Source: Azadirachta indica
Lineage: Eukaryota; Streptophyta; Magnoliopsida; Sapindales; Meliaceae
Assembly (NCBI GenBank): GCA_022749755.1
Contig: CM040451.1
Coordinates: 16,500,825 to 16,564,824, forward strand
Direction of reading: 5' to 3'
Length of the DNA stretch: 64,000 bases
The notes beneath the pieces were generated by a model. It worked only from the letters and a program-made list of their open reading frames with translations. It did not search any database and had not been told where the DNA came from. Below are positions 11,863 to 22,960 of the stretch, in pieces (position 1 is the stretch's first letter; each line of letters starts with the position of its first letter). The translations under genes and the position numbers were made by a program.

Positions 11863-13660
11863 ACTAAAAGAGTTACAAAATTTATATGAGAAGGAAAAAA
11901 GAAGGAAAAAAAAAAATACCCCTTAATGCTTTTTAATTATTTTAGTTACAAGTTTTTCTTTACTAATATTTTCAAACCAATCCTCTTTCAGTCGCAGTGA
12001 AGAGAATGGTAGGTTTCTTTTTGTAATACAATAATATTAAGAGAAAACTGACTTTTCTCTGTAATTTACATCAAAAGAAAAACCTCTAAAATTTCTATAC
12101 TTACTTGTTTTAATTAAAATAGAAGTAAATTAATTAAATGTTTGAGACAACTCTTAATAGAAGTAATATTTTAATTTTTAATTAAAACAATTTTAATTAA
12201 TTAATTAAATTTGTAAAATAACTTCTAATAGGAGTGATGTTCTAATTAATTCAAATTACTGTTTAAAAGAAACCTAAAGAGGATAAATATATTTTTAAAT
12301 TTTATCTATTTAATTTCTTAAATTAAATTATTTGGATATTAATTAAATATATTTTCTTTAAAATATCTTACTAATTAATTAATTTTTAATGAATTAATTA
12401 AATCCAAATTAAATACGCATTGCAAAAAATTATTTTCTGGACATATAAACATCTAATGTAATAAATAATTTAATTTATTATATTATTTCACTAAAAATCT
12501 GAAATTAAGCTCTTAAAATTATACATATATTTTACTCAAAAAATTTATGCAGTCTATTGATATAATCATTGCATACAGTTCAACCCTCTATAAATGGTCT
12601 ATAATTAAGAGTTAGGTCAATTTTTCGTTTTACCTTTATAATTATATCTTTATTCTTAAGTTTTTTTAATTCTCTAGTGAACAATTACTTTATAAACTAG
12701 TTATAAATTAAGTGTTTAAATTGTTCAATTCAAGAATTAATATTCAAGGAAATCATTTTTCTAACTTCTAATTGAAAGAAATAGATTCTATATCTATAGG
12801 TCATATTTCTAACTATTTATCCCACTAAATTTTCAAAATATAAGTGTTGAGTTTATTCTTAAAATAAATTTTAACAAGTAACTCAAAAGACTCAATAACG
12901 GAAACAAAAGTTTATGATTACTCAAAATTGATTTGTATATAATCATTTATTAACATTGTTTAAATTTTTAGTTAGTAATAAAATTTATATAAGAATTCAA
13001 TGTATATTTGATACAGTCCTATATAATAATATTATATAAAGTGCCTCTATTATAATATCATTATATTGATAGTCGATATGAATTTATCATATTTTTAATG
13101 TTAGTGAACTGCATTAGTAATATTTAATTGAAGAACTCAACTTTAATTAATTTATTACTGACTATTTTAATTTATCATCTATAATCTTAATATTCTGGAA
13201 TATATAACACTTATATATAATAAGATTATGGTTGCATAAATAAACTAGATTTTTTTTTATATTAATAAATATTAAACATTAACATAATTAAATATAAAAA
13301 AAATAACAATAATGTCTTTTGGAAAAAGAAAATATTAAATATTAACATGGTTTAGTTATCTGATATTTGATTGTGATTTGCGTTTAATGTATTTGATTTT
13401 TGATTTAATGTATCTGGAAAAAGAAAATATTAAATATTGTTTCCACGTGGACTGACCTTCATCTAATATGAATTTATCATTGAACTGTTCTGTTGTTGGA
13501 CACAAGGCGAGTGTTTTATATGTAAAGTCTTTCTTTATTATATTTCGTTCAAATTTTTAACGTTTTATATGTAAAGTAATTTTTTATTCAATACTTTTTA
13601 ATTTTCAACGTCCTTGTTTTTCATTTTTAATATGTATGATTGTTGAAGTAGGAATCCTCC
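11863..13660. other. AT-rich intergenic region
   Basis: No gene. Dense 'ttaattaa'-type strings occur at 12110-12420. The phrase 'ttgcgtttaatgtatttg' near 13380 recurs in RPL24 intron 1 at about 16815 and 16998, so a short repeat is shared with that locus. Confidence 0.4.
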
Positions 13661-13744
13661 AAAGACAACTAATATTTATTATCAATAATTGCTTCTACCT
13701 TTAAAGACAACTAATATTTATTATCAATAATTGCTTCTACCTTT
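13661..13744. repeat. Perfect 42-bp tandem duplication
   Basis: The 42-base unit starting 'aaagacaactaatatttatt' at 13661 is repeated from 13703 without a visible difference. This is a recent local duplication. Confidence 0.9.
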
Positions 13745-13867
13745 AACTTACTTTTTTTTTTATTGCTCTTATTTCCATCGATCAGTATTCAAAGTCTTAA
13801 ATTCTTTTCATCTCTTTTTTTTATTATTTTTATTTCTATCAATCAAAATAAAATATAATTTATTTTA

Positions 13868-14790
13868 ACACTCAAATGCAACATGTCCAGACTTGGAACA
13901 AATTTGGCAAGTGGGTTGGGTCTATTTCTATCTTCACTTTTGCCTTCACCTTGGTTCTTAGGATTCAAATTTCCTCTATTCTAGTTCTTCTTTCGATTAC
14001 CACCAGCTTGGGCAAAATTTGCTACAGCTTCTTGTGGGAAAATAATGTTTGATGGAGAGTTGAGTTGATCATTTCTGTTCTCTTGACTTAAGAACATAAA
14101 GCAAACATCATCAATGGGCACAGGCCTTTTATTTTTTTTTTTCTTTTTCTTGATGACATATTGACAACCACAGGATTGTACTCCCTTCTAAGCCTACCAA
14201 AAATAAATAAGGTAAGATATTTGTCAGTGGCAACTTCACCTGCATTTCTTAGTTCATCAGCATACCCCTTCATCTTCATGTAGTAGTCTGTAATGGTCAT
14301 AACTTCCTTCTTAGTGTTAGAGATGAAGCTTTGGAGATTAAGCACCTTCAAACATAGATTCTGCTGCAAAGATTTTCTCCAAGGCTTCCCATAACTCCTT
14401 TGAGGAAGTGCATTCCACAACGGCACCCAACATACTTTCACATAAAGGTTGAAAGAATCCAACTCATTAACATTTGGTCAGTCTTCTTCCAGACTTTGTT
14501 ATTCGAGATTGTTAGTTGTGGTAACATTTTGTTCGTCATCAACACAGACATTTACCCTTCTTGGTGGTGTTTCTTCCTTGTCAATGAAATTCTCAAAGTC
14601 ATTTCCCGAATGGTTGGTGGGAGACTTCCAAAGCAGAAAGTTAGTGTTTTTAAGTTTGATTGTGTTGGTGAAGGTGAAGTTAATATTGTTGTTGTGATTG
14701 AAACTGTTCATCACATTTTGTGTAGTGTTGTTATGATTGCTACTAAAAGCCATTGCTTGAAAAGAAAAAACACTGCTTTGATACCAAGTT
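13868..14790 (-). mobile_element. Copia-type retrotransposon gag remnant with primer-binding site
   Basis: On the minus strand, a primer-binding-site-like TTGGTATCAAAGC (about 14778-14790, complementary to initiator Met-tRNA in plant copia elements) precedes a start MAFSSN at 14754. A gag-like protein follows: Asn-rich N terminus, LKNTNFLLW, and, in another frame, a UBN2-type segment (TDYYMKMKGYADEL, AGEVATDKYL). A zinc knuckle CQICSKSGHVAFEC lies at 13868-13909. Stops and frame changes separate the pieces. Protease, integrase and reverse transcriptase are absent. The sequence just beyond 14790 is where the 5' LTR should sit, but I cannot define clean ends. Confidence 0.75.
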
Positions 14791-15160
14791 AGAAACAAGA
14801 AAATGAAGAATATATTGAGCTGAATAAGTTTGTTCTTGTATTTTCAATGAAACAGCAACAACCCTACTACAAAGATGTATATAAATGATTTATATACATC
14901 CCATTTAGGGTAAAAAACATGAATTCCTTTACAAGGAAAAGATTGAACAACTTTATCTAATGGCTGAGGTGCACAGGTTTGTTGTAAGATGTATTGTGGG
15001 CTGTTTTTTTTTTTTTTTTTTTTTTTACTAATGCAATGCAATTGAGTATTTATTATTCTACTTGGTTTTGAATGAACGTAAATAATTGTATTGTATTCAT
15101 TTAGTTGAGAAGATGATGTGGATATGTATGAGCTTGAGCATGAAGCATGACCCTTCATTA
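14791..15160 (-). repeat. Probable remnant of the copia 5' LTR, with a 23-base T tract
   Basis: It lies immediately upstream of the primer-binding site on the minus strand, where an LTR is expected. A T run occupies 15004-15026. No second LTR copy is recognised in the window, so this rests on position alone. Confidence 0.35.
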
Positions 15161-15639
15161 CTATTATAAGTAATCATATTTTTCATTAAAAGCCTTTTTT
15201 AAAGTAACAACAATAACATCCAAAAATTTGAAAAGGGTTTTTAAAATTAAAAAAAAAAAAAAACTCCTTTTAGCAATTAAAAAATCAAGTACTAATATTT
15301 TAATAACTTTTACAAAATAATAAATTATGTCATAGTTTATCCAATCTTAATATTTCCATCCTAGTTTTAGGTTTGTTCATAAAAAAATCCTTAATAACAT
15401 ATGTATAATGCTTATAAAATATGATTCATCAAATAAGCACTTGTAATTTTTTTTTATAATAAATTAGTTACTAAAAAAATGGCATAAATAAATAAATAAT
15501 ACTTTCAAATTCACAAAAACCCTAGAATACCTAAATTTAAATTCAACCATCAAACTAAACCCAAATGCAACCATTAGAAAGCTGACTTGTCCATTTAGAA
15601 AAGATTTATAAAAATTTACGGACGGTAAGGTTATTAGCC
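15161..15639. other. Intergenic, no gene seen
   Basis: AT-rich stretch up to the start of the RPL24 inverted-repeat arm near 15640. Confidence 0.4.
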
Positions 15640-15712
15640 GATTTTAAATTCAAAAATTGTGGGTGGTCCATTTAAAGTAACGAGTGGGTGAACTTAGAAA
15701 AAACACAAATAC

Positions 15713-15760
15713 GGCCCACTCTATCTATAAATAGCTCTGCTAAGAATTAGGGTAGGGTTT
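15713..15760 (+). promoter_or_regulatory. Degenerate RPL24-type promoter of the pseudogene
   Basis: A site II-like GGCCCACT (15713), a TATAAATA box (15726-15733) and a telo-box-like TTAGGGTAGGGTTT (about 15749) precede the pseudogene start by 50-100 bases. The same order occurs in the intact copy. The telo-box differs from the intact copy by an added GTAG-type interruption. Confidence 0.5.
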
Positions 15761-18539
15761 TGGTATCGAAAAAGCGCAATAGCAACAACAACACCACTAA
15801 GTACGCCATGATGGTTCTCAAGTACGTTCACATTCACGTTCTTTCTTTTTTATTTAATCTCTGTACTTGATATTTTGTAACTAACTAGATTCTTTCATCT
15901 CATATGTTACTAAATTTGATTTCAATGATTTCTGGGCAATGTATTTTGTTTTTTGGGAGATTGAAGTATTCTTTTTGTAATAATGAGAAACACTTGTTCT
16001 AGTTCTAGTTCTAATTTTGGAGCTTACATTTCCAATAATATGATTGATTTATTTTGTGTATAAAGGTTTTATTTAGAAGGATTTTGATATATGTAATTTT
16101 GGACAATGCAATTGCAAAATTGACGTTTTGGGTTTGATTTCAATTAATTTGGTCATGTTTTGGCAAAATTTCAAATCGGTTGTTAACTTTGAGATATAAG
16201 AGACAATTTAGTGTTAGATGAAACATACAAATTTCTTTTTGTGAACAAGTGTTTAGTGTTTTAGAAATTCAGGCATTGCCTCCAAAAGACTTTCGATTTG
16301 ATTTACTTTCCACAGTTCCATTCCATGAGGTATTGAAACCAGAAGGATTTTCTCCTCAATATAATTTTTACCTTCTAATGATTTCAAGATCCTATTGTGA
16401 TCATACTCTGAGTTAACACAAGTTTAGCTCTACAACCAAGCTTGGCCAAACATTGTGGAAACTACTCTAGTAAAAGAATTACATGGCCTCGTGCCGGGCA
16501 CGTTATTCTAAAATTACAATCAATCAAAACAATTAATGTTATGTTTAAAAAATATTGGTGGGGATGAGCAGCGTCTTATCAACCAATTAAGTTCAATGTT
16601 TATGTATGCGTCAGAGATATGCTAAAGAGATCCTGATTAGACATACAAGTTGGGTGAAATTACTTGAAAATTGCATTTTAGGTATTGTAGCTTTGTCATG
16701 GCTACAAAAATGACATGTTATGAACCCTTATCATCAACGAATATCAACTAGTGTTGTTTTTTAGCTTCTTCCTGGGCTGATGTCTAGATTAATTTGTGAT
16801 TGTGGTTGTGATTTGCATTTAATGTATTTGGTTTTTGATTTAATATGAGTATCTGATCTTCTATAACAAACTAGATTCTTTAACCTGTTGTTAGGGTTTT
16901 TTTTTTTTTTATGAATTTGATTTCAATGATTTTGTATTGTGTTTTAAGCTGATGTCTAGATGTGAAATGGAAAATATATTATCTGTACTTAAGGTTGTGA
17001 TTTACATTTAATGTATTTAGTGTTTGTATTTCAAGACAGAGCTTTTTCGTTTCAGTGGAGCCAAGATTTATCTTGGGAAAGGCATCAGATTTATTCGTTC
17101 TGATTCTCAGGTAGGTTATTTTTCTTTTGGGAAATTTGATTATGCCTAAATATGAATAGCTATTTGTTGACAATGAGATCAATTATGCATTGAAAATGGT
17201 AGGTTTTCCTGTTTGCCAATTCCAAGTGCAAGAGGTACTTCCACAATAGGTTGAAGCCATCAAAGCTTACATGGACAGTCGTGTACAGGAAGCAACATAA
17301 AAAGGTAATTTAATTTTTTAAGTTGGCAATCTTTTTATATTTTATAGGTAGCTTTCTTGCGTTTAGATTATATATTATAAGTGTAGGTTAAGTTTCGATG
17401 GTAAGTGAATTCAGTTGTTAATATATGGTGTTCTTCTGCTCATAGTATGACTGAGCCAACTCACATTTGTGCATTTATAGGAAAACTTATTTTCTGCTGG
17501 CCCTAATGATTATATTCTTTTTGTTTTGATATTTTCAGGACATAGCCCAAGATGCTGCAAAGAAGAGGAGACGTACCACCAAGAAGCCTTACTCTAGGTC
17601 TATTGTTGGTGCCACCTTGTAGGTCATCCAGAAAAAGAGAACTGAGAAGCCTGAAGTGCGCGATGCTGCCAAGGAAGCTACTCTCCGGTATGTCTTTTTT
17701 GTCAAATTATTCTTCATTTATGATGGCCTTTTGAGCGGTGCTATTATTTCATTATAAAACCTCTCTTTAGCGTAAATGTGAATAAAACTAATATGATTTT
17801 TAAAAAACCTATAATCATCTTTTATTGCTTTATAATGCCGCTCGCTTATTAATGGGTCATTAGGCCTTTGTGCTTGTATGTTGCTACTAAATCCACTTAG
17901 TAACAAAATTTTCATCCTACTCAAAACTTTATTCATCATAATTTATGTTATGTAGTGAAATTAAAGAAAGGATAAAGAAAACAAAGGATGAGAAGAAAGT
18001 TAATATATTAATTTTTACTACATAATTATGTTTAAATTATTTATCATTAAGTAGTATACTTAATGTTATTTAGTTCGTTTCAAGTTAGTTATTTTTTTTT
18101 AAGTATTTTACTTTTATTTTGCAGGTGTTGACATGTTTTAACATAAAAGACATAAAAAAAGAGTATAAAAGCACGTTCGCTAGCATTCGTGGAAACCAAA
18201 AAATTTTGTTCTTGGGGACCAAATTGCAAGCCAAAAAAGACTAAAACGCAAAAATATCAAAACATAGATTTACATTCACAATAACCAAAAGTAAGGGGGT
18301 TTATTGAAATATATCGCATAATTAAATATGTCCATTCTTATCTTTCAGTTTAATCATGCAAGAGGGAAGTACTTTCTCAATCACGAATGAACCCGATCAT
18401 CTTGATATAGGTTTACTTGGAAATAACTTTGATCTCCAATTGAATAATAAAACATAATGACTTACTGTATATTTAACCATTTTATCTGTTTGCAAATTTT
18501 GACACTCTTGTACACATCATTTCGAAGCTCTTTTATCTT

Positions 18540-19205
18540 CTATTCATGAACATTTACTCCACAACTATCGATGATATTTATCCTATAGCAAGTACTTGGC
18601 TTATTTGAAGATTTTATGTTATGAAAAATGTTAAATATAACCTCTTTATCATTCACCCTTAGTGTTAACTCGCCACGCTTCACATTAATCAAATCTCCAC
18701 TAGTAGCTAAGAAAGGCCTACCAAGAATAAGAGGAATTTTATAGTTTTTTTTTATATCTAACACAATGAAATCTGCTAGAAATATGAACTTGTTAACTTT
18801 GACCAATACATCTTCAGCTACCCCCTTCGGAGGCTTAATCGAAGGCTTAATCGATCGGTCTGCCAATTGAAGATAAATAGTTGTAGCCTTAGCTTCACCA
18901 AAACTCAATTTTCTAAAAATAGAAAAAGGCATTAGATTAATACTTGCACCTAAATTACATAATACTTTTTCAAAATAACACTCTCCAATAGTAAAGGGGA
19001 TGGTGAAACTCCCTGAATTCTTCAATTTCGGAGGCAACTTGTTTTGCAAAATTGTGCTGCATTTGTTCGTTAACATCACCATCTTATTCTCCTTCAATTT
19101 CCTCTTATTGCATAATATCTCCTTTACAAAATTTGCATAACTCGACATTTGCTTAAATGCATCTGCAAAAGGGATATTAATGTGCAACTTTTTTAAAAAC
19201 AGCAA
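18540..19205 (-). pseudogene. Gypsy aspartic protease region with D-to-N active site
   Basis: A 221-codon open stretch typical of the plant gypsy gag-pro protein. It shows the retropepsin-like segment with KNSGSFTIPFTIG, then the active-site region LCNLGASINLMP, where the family normally has LCDLGAS, then LADRSIKPP-type and ILGRPFLATSG motifs. The catalytic Asp is replaced by Asn, so the protease should be inactive even though the frame is open. In the intact family this enzyme cleaves the gag-pol polyprotein in the virus-like particle. Confidence 0.85.
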
Positions 19206-19317
19206 AGAGTTTAGAGAATTACTTATCTAGCTTGTTCTTTTAAAAATGTTGAGGAAACAAGATCAGAGGCACATATGGTGGAGGTGACAAAGCTTTCTTC
19301 TGAGGAACTGATGCTTC

Positions 19318-20740
19318 TTATGGTGACTTCGAGGAGTTTGTTTCTTTAGAGGTGTTAATTGTGCCTTCCATTTGCTCTTCACCAACCTCGTCCTCTGTTT
19401 TTGCTTGGTTTGACACTGAAGCTTCAAGTTGTTCCTTTATTGATGCTTTCAATTTATCTTGTGGTTCTTCAAGTTGCTTCCCACTTCTAAGTGTAATGGC
19501 TTTCACTTGCTCCTTGGGATTTGTTTCGGTATTACTTGGCAATGATCTTTACTGCCTTTCCGTTATCATACTTGCAAGTTGCCCTACTTACACCTCTAAT
19601 TCTAAATTGAAGCCGTTTGATTTTACAAAGTTGTTTCAGTCTTTATCATGAACTTGGAAGTGTTTATGATAAGTTGTGCAAGAGCATCTTTTAAGTTCAC
19701 TTTCTTCTATTAAAGTTGAAATCCAAAAGATGGTTGCATGATATTTTGATCATTTTTCCAAAACAAGTTAAGATGATTTTGCCACCCATAATTATAAGTG
19801 TTAGAGTAAGGACTATTCTACTACCGATCATAATTCCCAACATATTGAACTTGTTCTTAAGATGGAGCAAAAGGATTATCAAGTTGACACTCGGTGCTAA
19901 GGTAGGCTCCACTACATGAATGACCAACTACTGATACAGTGTTAATGGCATTTGTTGTCATGGCTTCAAGTTGCTTAGTTGATGTAGTTAATTAAGTAGT
20001 AAATGCAGTAAGGTTATCCACTTCATGAACTCCCAAGGCTTTTCTAGATGTTGAACGTTCTGTTGGCCATTAATAAGCATTTATAGCCATCTCCTATAAG
20101 AAATCATAAACATCATCAATCGTTTTCCCCATTAATGCACCTCCTGCTGTTGCATTTATAAGTGTTCTTGTTGAACTTCTCAAAATATTATAGAATGTTT
20201 GAACTTGAAGCCATTTAGGTAAGTCATGGTATGGGCATCTCCTCATCATATCCTTGTACCTTTGTTCCCATGCCTCATATAATGACTGCATTTCATGTTA
20301 GAAAAAGGTAATGATATCATTCCTTAACCTTATCGTCTTTGCTGGAGGAAAAAATTTTTCCAAAAATTTCTGAGCTAAATCATCTCAAGTGGTGATGGTT
20401 CCAAGAGAAAGTGAATTCAGCCAACTCTTTTGCCTTGTCCCTTAGTGAAAATGGAAAAAGCCTTAACTTGATAGCATTGTCGGATACACCATTATATATG
20501 AAGGTTTCACAGATTTCCAAGAAATTTGCAATATGGGCGTTCGGATCTTCATGTGTCAACCCACTAAACTACACTAAGGTTTGAATCATTTGAATAATAG
20601 CTGGTTTGATTTTAAAGTTGTTTGCTTGAATGGCCGATCTCCTGATACTACTTAAAGCTCCATTAATTGTTGCAATAGCATATTCCCCTAAAGCTCGCTG
20701 GTCTTCGGCTCTAACATTATCCCCAAAATTTTGTTCCATG
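19318..20740 (-). pseudogene. Gypsy gag remnant
   Basis: The minus-strand frame starts with ATG at 20740 (MEQNFGDNVRAEDQ). It continues through a retrotransposon gag segment (HEDPNAHIANFLEI, IKLRLFPFSLRDKAKE) and then WEQRYKDMMRRCPYHDLP at 20094-20291. A Lys/Glu-rich linker at 19318-19542 (AITLRSGKQLEEP, typical of Athila/Tat-like elements) precedes the protease. Several nonsense codons and frame changes, such as TAG after IQTLV, break the frame. Confidence 0.8.
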
Positions 20741-20881
20741 TTACTAATTTACTGTTATCTCGATGTTTGTCTCTTCTTGCTTTTTTGATGCATTAAAGGA
20801 AACCCGTAAAATAAAATAAAAATAAAACTTCAAAGTAAACTCAAAATTAATCTAAATTGATATTAAAAGAACTTAACATAC

Positions 20882-20900
20882 CCCGGCAATGACGCCAAAA
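20882..20900 (-). other. Primer-binding site, tRNA-Asp type
   Basis: Minus strand TTTTGGCGTCATTGCCGGGG closely resembles the TGGCGCCGTTGCCGGGG site used by Athila/Tat-like plant gypsy elements, which is complementary to the 3' end of tRNA-Asp. One change (GCC to GTC) is visible. It lies between the LTR and gag, as expected. Confidence 0.75.
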
Positions 20901-20906
20901 ACTTAC

Positions 20907-22009
20907 TGTATGATTCGTATAGTGTGTGCCGATACCTGCAAGTACACGGGATCGTAACAAGTAATATAATAATAAGAGAATGTCGATCCTACGAAAAATG
21001 CTACTCAATTAAGTACCGAAATTGATTAATTATTGAATTTATTTGAAGAAATCGAAATAATTTGAGTGAGCAAGTAAAATAAACAAAAATTAATTACTTA
21101 ACAAACTAATTAAAAAATGCAAATTAATGGAACAATCTAGGGTGCATGATTTCATCTTAATTAGTTGCATCTAATTCTCCAATTAATGCTATTTTGATTT
21201 AATATGTGTATTGCTAGTTAATTATCCTAATATATTCGACAGTCTCTCTCGAAATCAATCGAAACTACTTTGTACCTAATAATTCACTATATCTCTATTT
21301 GAAATTAATTAAATGGAAGTGCATCACAATTAGTGATAATATTCAATTAAACTACGTAAATCATATTAGTACATCTCTGTCTAATATGCAATTTACAGTA
21401 TTTATCACACGGTCTAAATATGATATTCACTTTTCAGTTCATGTCAATCCACATTTCATACAAATACCGGCCAAATATTTAAAAGCATTAATCATCATCA
21501 TAAATACTCAATACAAGATATCAAATTAAAAACAATACAATATTAGAAAATAGATGCCTCTAATAAATTAAATCATTATCTTAAAAAATAAATCTAACCA
21601 CACATAAAATACAATTCAAGATTACTTATCAAAAATTGTACAATTAAATACATAATTCCAATCAACACAAATTGTTGAATTTAATATGAAATTAAAAAGG
21701 GAAAGAAAGAAAAACTAGATGAGGAGAGTTTGAATCTACAAGATTGATAAAAATCTCTCAATCTCTTGATAAAATCCTTTTTCTTCTTGTTGATTTTCCC
21801 TTCTCTCTCTCTAGCCACTTTCTTCCCCTTTTTCTTTCTCTATAACTCCCTTTCTCCCCTTGGCTTTGGTGGTTCTCCCTTGGAAAAACATAAAAACTTA
21901 AAAAATACCTTTAATCTAGTCACTCATTTTGATTTAAGGGTCAAAAATTGTTAAACTTAAACTCAGGTAGTGCAGGGGCACTAAGGAGGCAAAAGGCATG
22001 GCGCAGGCA
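20907..22009 (-). repeat. Gypsy LTR (single copy)
   Basis: The segment begins TGTATG just outside the primer-binding site and ends with AGGCA near 22009, giving TG...CA limits. Its inner part ('cacgggatcgtaacaagtaat', 'gagaatgtcgatcctacg') is typical of plant Athila/Tat LTRs. It contains pyrimidine-rich open frames that have no meaning. The outer limit is approximate. Confidence 0.65.
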
Positions 22010-22384
22010 TGCCAAAAGCAAAGAAGGCAAAAGTGATGGCCAAGACACAGAGGACACAAAGGAAGGGTAATGTTCCCAAGGGAGCTACTGCACCAAAAGG
22101 TCCTAAAATTAGTGGTGGTGGTGGAAAGCGTTGAGTTGATTTGATTGCTTTTTGAGCAAGTAATAGCTAGTACTTTTGCTCCTTTTGTTGAAGCAAACTA
22201 TTGTAGGGACATATGAATATGAAATCAGCTTGTTCACTGAATTTTTCAATTTTGAATATTTGCTTTTCCTATAAACTGCACTATACGGTTGAAGTTCAGC
22301 TATGTCATATAGTTTTATCTTTGTTTTCTTTACGTCTTACCCTTTTTCTTTATTTTCTTATATAACCTATTTTTAAAACATGAA

Positions 22385-22960
22385 TTAAAAAACAGTCAAT
22401 ATTCATAATTGTATTCAAAAAGAGCTATCTCAATTTTTTTTTGAACAAATTTGTTCTCATAACCCAAATTAACAAGACAAATTTTATACCAATTCTTCTT
22501 CTTTCACACTTTTAATTTTATACTCGAACTTATGATTTTATCCTTACTCAAAAGTAAATAGGTATTTGACCTCTCTTAAATATTTGAAAGTGTGGTTTTT
22601 CCAAAATAAGTATTTGACTACACTTTCAAGCGAGGTCAAATACTTATTTGAAAGTGTGGTTATGGTCTCACACAAAAAGCGTAGTTTTAGTTTCACTTAA
22701 AAGTAGGTATTTTGTTACTTTTGAGTGAAATTAAACACATACTTTCAAATAAAAGAAAAACCATATTTTCTAATATGAAGTTGAAAGTACATGTTTGACC
22801 TTACTTAAAAGTATATTTTTTAATCTTACTTAAAAATAATTATTTATTTGTACTCAAAATGTATAAGTTGTTCTTTTAAATTTTAGTTATGGGTTGAGAA
22901 AAATTGATATGGGTGTTTTTAAATACAATTATGAATAATGATTGATTTTAAATTCTTTTT
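22385..22960. mobile_element. MITE-like element with terminal inverted repeats
   Basis: The left end (about 22388-22475: 'attcataattgtatt', then 'atctcaattttt', then 'cataacccaaatt') reappears as its reverse complement at about 22880-22950. Terminal inverted repeats of some 80 bases thus enclose roughly 570 bases. The interior is built from short direct and inverted repeats around AAGTATTTGACC and ACTTTCAAATA, able to form several hairpins. There is no coding capacity. It sits in the spacer between the RPL24 arms, next to the left arm. Confidence 0.65.

Larger units (their letters stand above)
18000..22014 (-). mobile_element. Truncated gypsy-type retroelement inserted in RPL24 pseudogene
   Basis: The insert interrupts the last L24 exon after 17999. 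AAAG occurs at both edges (17996-17999 and 22015-22018), consistent with a short target duplication. Reading the minus strand: LTR, a tRNA-Asp-type primer-binding site, gag, then protease. No reverse transcriptase, RNase H or integrase is present, and I find no second LTR before 18000. The copy is therefore 3'-truncated or derives from a non-autonomous element. The left edge begins 'gttaatatatt', not a canonical LTR end. Confidence 0.8.
15811..22134 (+). pseudogene. RPL24: 60S ribosomal protein L24 pseudogene, split by a retroelement
   Basis: Exon remnants align one-to-one with the intact gene at 24400-26194: 15811-15821, 17035-17110, 17203-17304, 17539-17687, then the last exon in two parts, 17956-17999 and about 22015-22134. 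Exon lengths of the middle exons (76, 102 and 149) are identical to the functional copy. Lesions: the intron 1 acceptor CAG/G has become CAA/G (17032-17035); a conserved Cys of TELCRF is now Phe; a GAG codon is changed to TAG at 17620-17622; and a 4 kb insertion splits the last exon. The C terminus (MAKTQRTQ...GGGGKR) is still readable. A nonfunctional copy is the clear reading. Confidence 0.92.
15640..22335 (+). repeat. Left arm of RPL24 inverted duplication
   Basis: This segment and the reverse complement of 24160-26420 are homologous end to end once the 4 kb retroelement insertion (18000-22014) and some intron insertions are removed. Homology covers the promoter ('ggtccatttaaagtaac' in both), all five exons, introns, and about 200 bases of 3' flank ('gttgaagttcagctatgtcat' in both). 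Introns are retained, so the copy arose by DNA duplication and not by retroposition. Confidence 0.9.

Noticed and set aside
19352..19651. 99-codon plus-strand frame over the gypsy linker
   Set aside because: Shadow of the minus-strand gag-protease linker.
20907..22009. Two-LTR intact gypsy element
   Set aside because: Only one LTR and no pol are visible; the second LTR could not be identified before 18000.
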